From Hysterium pulicare CBS 123377 (lineage: Eukaryota > Ascomycota > Dothideomycetes > Hysteriales > Hysteriaceae), in NCBI GenBank assembly GCA_000467715.1, contig AJFK01000322.1:1-42115 (forward strand): a DNA stretch of 42,115 bases, in the 5' to 3' direction. The notes beneath the pieces are model-generated. The model did no database searches and was not told where the DNA came from. It saw only the letters and a program-made list of their open reading frames with translations. A program made the position numbers and the translations under genes. Below are positions 19,918 through 30,934 of the stretch, one piece after another (the stretch's first letter is position 1; each line of letters begins with the position of its first letter).

Positions 19918-21480
19918 ATGTTGTTTTGTGGCAAGCCCTCGAAAGCTTGTCAGAGGTGTACCTAGGGAACGGAAGCTACGGGTACCATTTTGAGAACTCC
20001 TATGGATAAGAAGCCTTGTTAACTATTTACAGTGTGATCTTAAACCTATTTGCGGGCCATGCCTGAGAGGTAATGCAGAATGCACAGGTTATCGAGATAC
20101 GGAGGGACTCCGCATTAGGAATGAGACGCAGAGAGTTCGGAGAAAAGCCATTTCACAACAACTGGTTGCCTCTACTCCAAATACTTTGTACTTCTCACTC
20201 GAATTCCAAGCGAGAAACTTGTTCTTTGCGTGTTGCGTTACCGAATTCTCCCGAACATGGGATTTCTTGCAGCCCTTCTATGACCCAACCCAAGCTCCAG
20301 ATTATCTTACGTTAAGTATTGATGCTGTCAGCTTAGCGCTTCTTTCCCATAAAACCCACTCAGAGTCCGCGAGGACCACGGCCCGGCAGAAGTATGTTTC
20401 TGCTCTACGGATGACCAACCAGGCATTGCAACGTCCTGAAACGGCCGCCAAAGATACAGCACTAGGCGCCGCGCTCCTCTTAGACATGTTTGAGAAGATG
20501 ACCAACACTGGACCTGTTGATCATGATTCCTCACCAGCACATGTAAAAGGTGCACTCTTGCTTGTCAAAATGCGATGTCTTGAGCACTTCAAAGATCATT
20601 GTCCCTCCGAGCGCTGATGCGCCTCATCAACAATTACAGCATCAATTGTGTCACCGCAGATAGCGCTGTGCCTGAAAAACTTAAGGAGATTCGAGCCTAT
20701 GTTGGAAAATACTTGGATGTCAAGGATCCCAAGTGGCGACTTTCTGGCCTCACCATTGAATATACTCATATGCGCAGCAAGATGCGCGGAGGTGGTTTTC
20801 GATCCTCTGAAGAATGCATGCGTGCATACCTCAAACTTGATTCCAAGTACCTAATACTATCTACCGATACTGCATCACGCTGGCCATATACAACAACAAT
20901 TGTCAACGGGACTTCTGATAGGATATATGGATTTTATCACAACACTTACCATAATCGAACGCATATTCAATCCTGGAATGTCCTTAGGCTTGTCCGAATT
21001 ATTCTAAACGAAGCGGTCCTGGAATACTGCGATTGCATTACTTCTCTGAACTCCGATATAGATGAAGCTTTCAACTTACCGTCAGCGCCAGCTACAATGA
21101 CAATTGAAGCGATGATCGACGAAATCTGCGCTTCAGTTCCTCAGATGATCGATTGTCTTGGTGCGGCAAGATCCAAGCTTCATCTCCAGGACTGTTCAAT
21201 CTCTCCCGACGCCTTGATTGTGAAGACTAAGAACTACCATCAACATTCTCCATCGCACCTGCTTGATTGTTGTATTCTCATCTTTCCACTCTTTATCGCG
21301 GCTTAGTCGAGAGCTTGCGCAAAACGTGCGAGAGAGTGGATTATCAGTCAACTGCATTATATTAGCAATCATGTCGCGATCTGTAATGCTACTCTAGTTG
21401 CGGGGATCTTAGAGCAAATATCTTATTTCAAACCTTGGCTTGTATATGCGCTACTGGCAAGTTACGCCTTCGCAGCGTAA
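19918..21480 (+). pseudogene. Zn2Cys6 (Fungal_trans_2) transcription factor pseudogene
   Basis: Remnant of a fungal binuclear zinc-cluster regulator. ATG 19918 opens MLFCGKPSKACQRCT, then TAG at 19963-19965 interrupts the cluster. After a likely intron (GTACCA donor near 19982, acceptor TTTACAG at 20032) exon 2 completes it (CDLKPICGPCLRGNAECTGY). The regulatory domain follows: NLFFACCVTEFSRTWDFLQP, DTALGAALLLDMFEKMTN, HVKGALLLVKMRCLEHF. The frame breaks at about 20600 (TGA 20615-20617) and continues one frame over (SLRALMRLINNYSINCVTAD, DPKWRLSGLTIEYTHMRSKM). TAG at 21304-21306 stops it again. The typical family tail (ISQLHYISNHVAICNATLV, WLVYALLASYAFAA) is found after one more frame change, ending TAA 21478-21480. 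At least four lesions make this clearly non-functional. Confidence 0.87.
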
Positions 21481-22070
21481 TGATTTAACAATCGGGCGGA
21501 GGAACTTGGTGACAGATCACAGCAGTGTTATTCTTCGTCGTACTACGGACTTGCTTGGCTGTACAAGTCCAGGAAGTACCCATTTCAATGACACTCTAAA
21601 TGGCCTTAAGGATGGCAAGTTGCTTTTAAACTGCTAGGGAAGAAGGTGGTAGGCGCAGACTCACCCTCCGAAAACGAAGAATTATGACACCCCGTGTTGA
21701 TGATGAAATCTACGAAAGAACCTTTTAGAGTTCATGGTAGTAAACATTTGAATGCTATAAGATGGGAAACATTCATGAAGACACAAACGTATGCATGGAT
21801 CGAATGAACCTTACCGTAATAGTATAACATGGACCGCAAACTGATTATCGCAATCACCCAGAGCTGCGACACCCGCACAAGACCCAAAATTGACGGACAT
21901 CACATTCAAACTGCTGCTTTTGATCAAAAGGGGTCTTGCTCTGCCGATTGGCTTTCCGCCTGTTATAACCTCATAAGCCAACCAAAGTGCATCCCCATCC
22001 GCCGTGGCCTCGTAATTTCTCACCTGCAATGCATGCAACGCCAAACTCCAAAACTCATCCCCTTTTTCGC
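21481..22070. other. Intergenic between Zn2Cys6 remnant and SET copy B
   Basis: About 590 bp. The minus-strand frame at 21811-22083 begins only with GTG and overlaps the true 3' end of SET copy B in another frame, so it is not called. Confidence 0.5.
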
Positions 22071-23106
22071 TTAACGGTTCCACAATTTATCAAGAGCTCT
22101 CACCAACTCGCTTAAGCGATCGCTTTCCGCGCCGTAAGCTCGCGCGATGTATACAATTCCACTATGAAGACAGTGAATTGCGTCATCTCTTCGGTTCAGG
22201 GTTACCATGATATCCGCCGCCTGAAGATATCTAATCAGAAGTCAGTATGTGTCCACTATTATCCACGCGATGGGACTTACGCTTCTGCCAATCGGTCATC
22301 CCTGAATCCCATGTCATAGATCTTCTCAGCATACTGGAGAAGCTCCTGGAGCCTCTCACCGGGACGTCTCGCCCTGGCTATTTCTTGAGGAGTTGGTACT
22401 TGTTGTTGGGGATTGTCCAACGTTAGGCCTTGTAGTTCTTGACTTCTGGCCCACAGGTTTAGTGTAGCGCGATCTGTGTTTCGTTGTGTAACCTGCGCTG
22501 GGTGACAATCCTGACAAAGACACACAAAGCCCCAAGTCTGCAAGTCCTGATTTCGGTTGACAGAGGATTCTAGCCAAAAGTTATGAGTGACATACTCCAT
22601 CTCGATTTCGTCACCTTGCTGTATCTGGGTCATTGCACCTACTGTGCCACGCCCTGTATACCAGTGGAACTCATACACAACATTCGTTCTGCAGGAATGG
22701 TTGATTTGGGAGATTCGATCAAATGCTACGAGCACAGTGTTTGCTGTATTTCCAGTGGGATCCTCCGTCGACCAAGCATTTCCCTCAAACCAACTTATGT
22801 TCTGTTCTTGTGGTGGGGTATTCGGATCAACTGCAAGACGCTGAAAAACTCGTCTCTGTCCAGCATTGAGAGTCAAGAGTGCTGCTCCAATGGGACCTGG
22901 GTTAGGAAGTGCCTGTCGTTGATTGGCGTACCATTGCTGTGAGTTCCAATTGGCAAAACAACTCCGGTATTGACGCTTACAAAAGGATACTCGTCGAGTA
23001 TCAATGCTCCCGGCTCAATGGCCACCGTGGCTCTCAGTCCTCTTCCTTTCCCTGCTATGGGCACATTCCGGAACAACGCCCCACCGTTAGGACCGAGTTG
23101 TGCCAT
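22071..23106 (-). CDS. SET-domain protein, copy B (intact)
   Basis: Probable SET-domain lysine methyltransferase. Three exons, 23106-22981, 22936-22281 and 22230-22071, give 313 residues. Introns are 44 and 50 bp with GTAAGC and GTAAGT donors; the second uses the GATTAG acceptor, the only one that keeps the frame. The SET start is AGKGRGLRATVAIEPGALIL; the core is VLVAFDRISQINHSCRTNVV, GAMTQIQQGDEIEMEY; the cysteine post-SET segment is WGFVCLCQDC. The helical C-terminus (LQAADIMVTLNRRDDAIHCL, ARAYGAESDRLSELVRALDK) resembles the tail of SMYD-like SET proteins. The substrate-pocket motif is NHSCRTN rather than the usual NHSCxPN. It is the intact paralogue of the broken copy at 16397-17451, sharing DRLAEA at the same exon junction, and lies in opposite orientation. 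Confidence 0.85.
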
Positions 23107-24125
23107 CGTAAATACTCCGTCAAGTTATGCTGAGACAGAACGCAGTACTTGAGTCACTGGTTTCAGGGTGAAGGATCTTTACCAGTATCTTCACTAGCTA
23201 AGCCTATCTTCCGGGTAGATATACTTATGACTGAGACATTGAGACTTTGTCTCTTCAAGGAAGCCCTCATGTTAGCGAGACAGCAAGACTGAAACCTGTG
23301 TATTACGAGCGTCTTAGGAGCTCCAAACTCAACTTTGATGTTCTTTCGTCTATGTTTGCTTGTCTCTTCATTCTTTCGATTGCCCACCTTTCGAAGAGAA
23401 CGAATGGAAACATGTCTTAGCACGACACAAGAATAAGCGAACAAAGGCCTATGTAAGACCACTCGCAAGCTAATCTTTCATGATATTAACAGCTTCAAAT
23501 AGATAATCCCGGCCGATTCCCATTCTTCGGACTTCTGGTGTATTCTTGCGGTTGAGTACCAATGCATTCACGCTAGAGACAATGGGTTTTTTTACGTGGA
23601 AGTCGCGACCTCAGGAACCCATGGATCTGTACACCGCCAGGACTCATCCGAAGGACTGAGGGAAAGAAACTAATCTCTCTAAATGACTATCATTGTGTCC
23701 CGAAAGCCTTACCGTCAGGCATTTACTTTTCTTCGATGAATAGACCCGAGCCCAATCTGACTGGGTTTCACCATTGGAAGGAACTTGAGCGGTCAGTACA
23801 GTTGATGCCATTTTGAAACAGTCTCTTGACGCCTATATTCGATTTTTCTATACTGATCTTCCAACCCACATTCATCTTTTGCATATAGTAGAAGTTTGCA
23901 CCTTTTGCTACGGTCACTTTTGAGTGGAAGGAACGACGGATGTACCCACCAAAAACTCCGACTTGCAGGAGTGAATCTTGCCAAATCACTCATTAAATCC
24001 AAATTTGCGTTTGCTCAAAGTATCCTCCCCTTCGCTTGTATTGTTCTCTTATAGACTTTTATTATTAAAAGGGCCGCGACCAACCCCATCCTCTACCGTG
24101 CACCCACGTGGTAAATCGGTACGCC
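23107..24125. other. Intergenic, about 1 kb
   Basis: Nothing gene-like was recognised. It holds the upstream regions of both SET copy B (minus) and the F-box-like gene (plus). Confidence 0.5.
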
Positions 24126-25685
24126 ATGCCTGCTTCACTACCGTCGGGACTTCGCACCGCAGAACCAATAACGCCGAACCGGAGAAGCTTATCGCATCTC
24201 CCTACTGAGATACTAGAGATGGTCCTGACGACAGTGCTAGTACATACTAAACTAATTGTGATACGCTTTCCAAGGGAACCTGATGGGAGCGAACACCAAG
24301 AAGGAAAGAAGTTTCGGCATGCGAGAACGACAACGAAGCCAAATGTACTATTGACAAATTCCAGGATCTACAGGATAGGATACAAAATATTCTACAGTCA
24401 CAACATCTTCGGGTTCGCATCGGTGTACGATGTCAAAACCTTTATATCTCGTCCCGGCCTCGATAAGGCTCGCAATCGTCTCATCCAGAACCTCGCGTTT
24501 GGCGCTAATGCCTTGTTTCTCAATAAGGGAGACATGATCGAACAACCGGACTTCGATTCCCTGCCATTTGCCAAAGATGAGCTGGCAGTCAACGCAGAAT
24601 TGCGCGAATGGGGTAAATTATTTGAAGATTGGTCTGATGATGAATGCGGCTTTGGGAAGCTAAATCACGTTCACATCGACTTCAAACAGTTCCCAGCATT
24701 TGATCTACGTTGTTTGGGTTCTGGCGACCCGAAAGAGCTATATCGACTCATTCTTAGGCTTTCACTTTCAAGACTAGTCCGTTCTTCTTGCAAAATTACG
24801 CAATCGGGGCTCTGGACCATGCCAGCGGTGATGGCTTTCGCGACACTTGTGGAAGGAACGTGCGCAACCAACGCTAATCGGATTACTGTCTCTGAAGTAG
24901 CTACAAAAGCGTACAACAAAATGTATTGCGATGTGGAATTTCACGCTCGTGCACGAGGAATCAACTTGAGCAACTCCCAAATGTACAATAACTTCCGCAG
25001 GGGCTGGCTGAGCGAGAAGTTTCCAGCTCAACTTGATCATTTGATGTGCAAACAGAGGGAATATCACAGTACGAATCTGTGGATTATTCACCGTCGCGTT
25101 AGTTTGATTCAATTCGAGATCCTGAACATGGCCGCCAAAGTCTATCGCCTCAAACTCCGACATCCAGACAGATACAAACACCGAGTCAATCATTTCCTGA
25201 AACGGTATCATAAATATGGGCTTGGTTGAACATACGCCACTCAAGTGATTAAGTGGCAGTCTGTGGCACGTAACGTATTCGATCCTATTTATTTCTACGA
25301 TCAGACGCCGTGTTTCAGTGATCCTGCATACGCTCTCTGGGATTTTGAAGTCGATCCGGCGATCAAAGCTTGGGCTATTGATGTTCAATACCCTGCCACG
25401 ATGGACACACCGACTCAGAAGGGAAGACGAAACCGAGAGTATTACGAAGCGCTTCGAATGCATGGTTTGGGGCGTGCCATGACTCACTTTGCTACAGATA
25501 TTCGTGGGACGCCGCTGGCTAGTATTGTTGATCCACATTTCAAGGTTATCATCAAGAGCGTTAGAGAGTCCACTTTGGCATGCCTCTGTTTGGAGTGTGA
25601 GAAGGCACACGCAGAGGGAAGGGTGGTTCCTCATTTAGAGGTTTGCAGGCGGTGGAATGTCCCAATGCTCCATCTTGTGCTATAG
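24126..25685 (+). pseudogene. F-box-like hypothetical gene interrupted by one in-frame TGA
   Basis: No confident family. An F-box-like N-terminal helix pair is visible (LSHLPTEILEMVLTTVLV, residues about 22-39), followed by NSRIYRIGYKIFYSHNIFGF, a pattern common in lineage-specific fungal F-box-like proteins that may select targets for SCF ubiquitin ligases. From ATG 24126 the frame runs 367 codons to TGA at 25227-25229. The same frame stays open for another 152 codons to TAG 25683-25685 (FDPIYFYDQTPCFSDPAYAL, VDPHFKVIIKSVRESTLACL). Such a run in the same frame is unlikely by chance and suggests a 519-residue ancestral protein cut by a nonsense change. A splice over the TGA was sought; the one candidate (GTATCA...CTCAAG, 41 bases) breaks the frame. 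The truncated 367-residue protein could still be made. Confidence 0.65.
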
Positions 25686-27339
25686 AAGGTGGTCTTGGTT
25701 GCTCTTTATTGAAGTAAATTTTGGTCTGCTTCAACTTTTCGTACTTGAATTCAAACAGTAGTCTGAATCTCCGCTTGTAATACTGGCCAAACAATATAAC
25801 CCAATGCTGAAGGAACATGGGCTGAGCGTTTGGCGTGCTTTATAATGTCAGCAAAAGTCTGACTGCCATCGCTCCGATCTCGCGCTCGACACCCCCAGAA
25901 ATTGAAGGAGTAAACTTCGGCTCTCAAGAGAGGGATTCGCGTGGCTGTTGAAAATGCGCGTAGATCTTATTCTTGCGAGGAAATTTCACGACTTCGGGGT
26001 TCTGACACTGTGATGTATTAGAAAATGGGGCGGTGAGATGCTATTACGTGGTGAATGCCAGCAAAACTATGAATTCATCAAGCTGTACTCCAAAGTTTAA
26101 GCAGGAGGCCCCCACACTCGCAAAACGTTACAATTATCACGCTCACAAAGAATCTCACCCATATAGTTACATTAATTCGTCAGTTCTTCCACTTAAGAAA
26201 TCGATGACCTCGTAGATTAAATCGCAATCACTCGACCCCGGAGTGATAGGCACTTAACCCCAAAGTGAGACTGTTTACATTAAAACCAACAGTTCGAACC
26301 TGGCGGTCGACCTTGTGAGATAACTTAAGTGTAAAAAACATTCGCTCGAAAGAGTGTCTAAGTTTCCTGGCCTCCGAAAGGAGGCGCTGTTTTGCTATTT
26401 CTTTTTGCATTTTTGCATGTAAATTTATTTTTTAAGAATTTTATATCTCAACACTCTCATTATCTATACTGTTAACTTGCGAGAAGCTTGTATCTGATTC
26501 TGTCGAGATCGATAGCCTCTTCAATGAATCCTCAGGGGCTCTCAACCCGTGACCTCGCTGGGTCTCGTGCCAATATCTGAAACTGGGAGTTATGTCACCT
26601 GCTCTGACGAGATATAGAACTCCCGTTAGGTTTCACATATAGCAGGTGTAACGTGGGCTCTATATAACTCAAGTAACACGTTTTGCCAACTCCCAATCCC
26701 TCGCTATAATAGAAATCGGCTCAAACTACCTTATCAATTACAAAACCAGTATACTTCATCTCGGGGAAAGAGGAAGCACCTCGCCGGGTACTCGCTAAGC
26801 ACCAGTTGGACCCTGAATCTCTCCTCGTCTTCCACTTCCAGCTTGATGGCGCCAAGTGGGATCCGTGTGTAGGTAAACGCCTCTAATTGGGGATTTATTG
26901 GTGACTCCGTGGACGGGGCCTGGTTCATCCCAGGGATTGCTTGATACCCGATGATTGGACAACATCGTATTAACTTTGGAAGGCATTCACTTTAGCGCTG
27001 GTTGCAATAACTCAAAATTCCGGTGAGGGAAGAGACGTGACGAACCCCTACCGCTTTCTCTTTGTCGCGACTACTCAATATAGTGAACAACCGTGATGTT
27101 ACACCAAAGCACTGAATGTTACCCTGTACCTACCTTAGTCCAATTGGAAAGTTACTCACTCCCGTCCGAGGTCGGCCTTGCAATTCAACTTCGTACACGC
27201 CTTTTAAGGCCTCGCTGCTCCTCAGGTGTTGCCCTCCAACTCAACAGCAACAACCTCTCAGCTCCCACTGACAGGGTCTTCCTGTTTGCCTCACACTCAA
27301 TTTCCTTCCCGTCGTCACCTCTAAGTCATCGAAGCAGTC
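25686..27339. other. Gene-free gap of 1.65 kb, partly AT-rich
   Basis: No coding gene was recognised. It holds a cluster of four hairpins at 26227-26385 followed by T-runs and an AT-rich stretch (about 26390-26470). The last 200 bp before 27340 are pyrimidine-rich, as expected of a fungal promoter/leader. Confidence 0.5.
26227..26385 (+). repeat. Cluster of four short hairpins, two with GAAA tetraloops
   Basis: Hairpin 1: ATCACTC 26227-26233 pairs with GAGTGAT 26241-26247 (7-base loop GACCCCG). Hairpin 2: CACTT 26251-26255 with AAGTG 26263-26267 (loop AACCCCA). Hairpin 3: CGCTC 26343-26347 with GAGTG 26352-26356 (loop GAAA). Hairpin 4: GCCTCC 26370-26375 with GGAGGC 26380-26385 (loop GAAA). 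T-runs follow at about 26389-26415. The first two look like tandem variants of one unit. It could be a structured RNA or a decayed transposable element; nothing confirms transcription. Confidence 0.45.
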
Positions 27340-28619
27340 ATGAACCTCATCTTCGCCTTCTCACTTCTGGTGGTCGTTTGGATCGCCGGTCTTGTCTTTA
27401 AACGTGGAAAGGCATGTGGCATCCTCCAACTCCTCTTGATAGCTTCTTTGCCAACGATATTTGTAGTCCGTTCCAGTCGTTGTCATAGAGCAACTACAAG
27501 AGACATCTCTCAAGATTGTAAAGAAGGCCGACGACAAGCATGTGACACCTCTCACGGACTTCGACTTTCGAGCGGTCGATCCACGTCCCTATCGTCCATT
27601 CCTCACCATGGCGCATGTATCAATGGGTATCAAATCCTGCCCAATGGAGGATTGGATTCAGATTGATAATGGCTACCTGGACCGTCTCGCCGAACGCATT
27701 GCCACGGCTGAAGCTCACCCGGGAAAGGCTATTGGGGTGAACGAACATTCCGCATCAGCTATCAAGGAGCTCTGGACTCAAGTCACTGATTACATCTTGA
27801 TCAAGTTCCCAACCATGTTCCAGCAGCGTGAGAACATCTTCACCAACCTCGTCACGGGAAAGACTTGGGATGTTGAAGAAGTTGCCAATGACGGTGCCGC
27901 ACAGCTCCGTATGCTCTGCGAGAACGTCGAGGAGGACTTCTACTTCATGTGTCCCGATGAGCACAACATCTTCCGTCTGCAGGGCTACATTGCCTGTTTC
28001 CCTGGAGGATTCGACAGTCCATCACGTGTTGGCCAGTCCGTTGCGGAGATCCATCAACCAGTTCCAGGGTACAAGGAGCGGATTCAGAAAGGTACCGACA
28101 AGCATTTCCAGAGAATGAAAGGAGGGGAGAAGATTCAGCGTTTCAATGTTTGTTCCCACTTTCCTTATGTCATCTTCACTACATGTCCTTCCACTCCACC
28201 AGGGGCATCATGTTTCTTCCAATACTGATACATCCATTTCATTCCATCACTCATCTGCATCCTTGGTTGACTATCTTATCCAGTGGAGCCTTCAAATCGA
28301 CGGCATCGACCTCTTCCGTCTCGATGGCAACAACTTCTACCCCGAGAACGGCGACATGCTCCCCGACGCTCCCGACTCGGTCGACCTCGATCAGTGCTAT
28401 CTCCGCTGCGAACGCCAGTCTCTCGCATGCCTCGAGAAGAGCCGTGCGATCGTGTTCTGTGTTCGCTCATACATGACCCCTCTGAAGGATGTTCGCAAGG
28501 AAGGCAACGGTCCTGCCCTCGCCGACGCCATCGAGTCCATGCCAGTCAAGCTGGGTCACTACAAGAAGCGTCCATTCTGGGAGAATGATGTGTATGCTTT
28601 CCTTAGGGAGAAGGCTTAG
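27340..28619 (+). CDS. DUF3445 / haem-dependent oxidative N-demethylase-like protein
   Basis: Member of the HDOD-like (DUF3445) family, related to haem-containing oxidative demethylases; the fungal substrate is unknown. The N-terminus encodes one membrane helix (MNLIFAFSLLVVVWIAGLVF) and KRGK, suggesting membrane anchoring. An intron lies between about 27400 and 27480; its exact ends are uncertain (acceptor TTCCAG near 27476 or CATAG near 27488). The frame then reads IEQLQETSLKIVKKADDKHV, FRAVDPRPYRPFLTMAHVSM, then WIQIDNGYLDRLAERI. The second exon body ends at 28147 (IQRFN); the intron 28148-28283 (GTTTGT donor, TTGACT branch, ATCCAG acceptor) leads to WSLQIDGIDLFRLDGNNFYP, LRCERQSLACLEKSRAIVFC and the stop at 28617-28619. 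The family's conserved LRCERQ-L-x-LP-like and FxVRTY-like (here FCVRSY) segments are present. Confidence 0.83.
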
Positions 28620-29254
28620 GCTGTGAGATCCGGATACAAGGAGCGTAGTGCGAGATTGCTATGTTGGGCGAGTGAGATCATGTGGGTGTCAATTCAGCAG
28701 GTCTGGAATGGCGAGTCCTAAACTGCAACGGTGGCTTGAGGCGGCAGTTTCTCTTATTCCTAAGGTCAATAGATTGTATGAGTCGCTTCGCCTTTGCAAA
28801 ATGAAAACCAGTTCTCTTTCTTACTCACTCTATGCTACTTGGCCATCCGAATAACCAAAATGGTAATGAATATCCAGCTTATGGTTGACTCACGGCATAG
28901 AACATTAGATATCCAGGGATCATGAAGAGGGAAAAATAATTCTGTCATGAAAGGAGTTGAATCATTGGCTAACGAAATCTATCTATGGATGTGGGAGAAT
29001 CCATGCATTCCCAGCCCACATGAACATGATGTCAAAGAAATCTAACCCCATAACCACTTTCAACACCTTCAACACCTTTGGACTGCACACATATGAAGCA
29101 TCCGACGAAAGATACCAACGTCATAATCGAGAACAGCAAGACTTATGAAACAGTGGCCTGATGTAGCAGTCAGCCTGATCCAGTGCCCATAAATCAGCTA
29201 TTTTACTCACCATGGCCAGTTTGTCCATGACAGTACCACCGAAAGCCCAAAGCC
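28620..29254. other. Intergenic between DUF3445 gene and cysteine-rich gene
   Basis: About 635 bp holding the two convergent 3' ends; no additional gene seen. Confidence 0.5.
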
Positions 29255-29586
29255 CTACGTGCAGAAAACATCCCATCCGCAATCCTTGCGACACTAAGCG
29301 GTTATCTCAGTCAGCCTAAACCAAATCTTTCAACAGCATTTCAACACCAACAACTCACCAGCACGCGGGTCTGGCAGATCTTATAGTCGCAAGCCGCAGC
29401 GCAAGGACCCGTGTTACCGCATTCGTTCTTGCAGGCGTTCTCGAGGAAGACGCACTCGGTACAGTTGATGTAGGGGGAAGGTTTCTCTTCGGTCGGCGGG
29501 CCGGTGACTTCGGCGGCCGTGACGGCAATGGATGCTGTTGGAACCAGGGTGTTTGGGAGGACTGCCGTGGTGAGGTGAGCTTTCAG
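29255..29586 (-). CDS. Small ten-cysteine secreted-type protein; start codon unclear
   Basis: No known family recognised. Exon 1 (ending 29359) and exon 2 (29293-29255) are joined by a 65-bp intron with GTGAGT donor, GCTGAC branch and GCTTAG acceptor. The C-terminal region has ten cysteines in pairs: INCTECVFLENACKNECGN, GPCAAACDYKICQTRVL, CRKDCGWDVFCT and stop. This spacing suggests a disulfide-bonded extracellular peptide such as an effector-like protein. Ahead of it lies a signal-like stretch KAHLTTAVLPNTLVPTASIA then VTAAEVTG. No in-frame ATG exists; the first possible initiator after the in-frame TAA is CTG at 29586-29584, giving 88 residues. Upstream DNA is CA-rich like a fungal leader. 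Either the ATG mutated to CTG, initiation is at CTG, or a short first exon lies upstream (CTAAC plus AAAG acceptor just before 29580). Confidence 0.6.
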
Positions 29587-30597
29587 TGGTTAGTGCTTGT
29601 GCGATGGTAAGGGTTGTTTGGTTGAGGAAGCGAGTGAGTTTGTTGGTTGGGAGGTTGTTGTGAATTGGAAGTGGTGGAGAAGAGACAGTAACGTAGCTTT
29701 GATATGTCTTGTTGTATTTTTATTGGTGACGTACTCACTTTCGCTGACGAAACTTTAAAGGAAGGACTGACCTGGCTCACCAATACGTTCATCAGCTTAC
29801 CTTTTGGGAATTGAGAACATATCAGTGGCAAACTGGCGATTAGCTGTCTCCTAGGTTGATACAGCTTTGGGCATAGATTTGATAGGCTTTTGGCGGCGAC
29901 GCTTTAAAAATGTCTTTTGGCTTGAGGATTATTCATACCCCCCTATAAAGCATATAAAAAGCGTATGAAATAACGTTTTAGATATATAGAAATAAGGAGT
30001 TTGAAGATGCACTCGCGGCCGGAACAACCATTCGATAGATTGCATTGAAGTCAACTGATCTATGTTCAGGCTGGGAAGAGAGCTAGAGTTCAAGCGATAG
30101 GCTTCACCATTTCCCACCAGCGGGTAATATAAATGCTTTATGAGAAACTGTAGGGGGTGTACTCACAAATGGAAAGTATATTCAAAGGGTAGTACAAAGG
30201 TTGAGTTGATCATTCCTCTTTAAGACGGTGCGGGTAAGTTTTTGTAACACTGACCCTTTTGTATATGAAACTGCACAGGCTTTGCATACCTAATAACCTT
30301 CTATATCAGCTAGATGATGGCAACGAGCGCCTAAAAGGCCTCAGTAAACTCCTAGTACCCGAGTTGATAGGAGCTAACGGAGCCAGCTATTATAATTTTC
30401 CACTTTATCAAAGTAGGTAGGCACGTAGGTAGGCTTTCAAGGTCAGGAAAAAAACCCATTACGTGCACAGCCCTGTCAAGAATTTACAAGCAACTTACGC
30501 GCACCCCTTTAAGACACTTTGGATCTTAGTCATCCCTATCTGTTCTTCTTTACTGTCAATCACCCATTATCCTATTCATGAACCATCATCATCCATC

Positions 30598-30638
30598 ACA
30601 ATGGACACCAACCATTAAATCTCCAGAGGCCTAATCCA
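30598..30638 (+). repeat. 41-bp repeat, copy 1 (coding-start relic)
   Basis: Aligns without gaps to 30935-30975 with 34 of 41 bases the same by hand count. Starts ACAATGGACACC; the reading frame from its ATG hits a stop after five codons. Confidence 0.6.
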
Positions 30639-30934
30639 TTGGAGCTTGGCGTATCACGTGTTCGTTAGAGAGGACACAATAACGCAGAGTTTCACTCCAG
30701 TAACGACTCTACCTCACACATGATGTTCCGCTCTTCCTTTCAAACTCTCTACTACTTTAGCTATTTAGAGTAAACTCTGCATAAGACTCAAAGGTTATTA
30801 ACAGGAATGGAATTGCCTTGATGGACTAATTAGCATAAAGATATCAAGCGCTTGACTAGTAGACGGAGAACTATCGTTCGCACTCTATTAAATTTTTTAA
30901 GTTTAGATTTTTTAATAGCCCTAACTTATCAATT

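Noticed and set aside
16397-21480. RIP (repeat-induced point mutation) as the cause of pseudogenes here
   Set aside because: Lesions are mainly single-base indels and GC content is not visibly depressed.
25227-25229. TGA as a selenocysteine codon
   Set aside because: Filamentous ascomycetes are not known to use selenocysteine, and no SECIS-like structure was noticed downstream.
30405-30440. GTAGGTAGG-type repeats as telomeric sequence
   Set aside because: Only a few imperfect units (also near 12600); fungal telomeres are usually long TTAGGG arrays.
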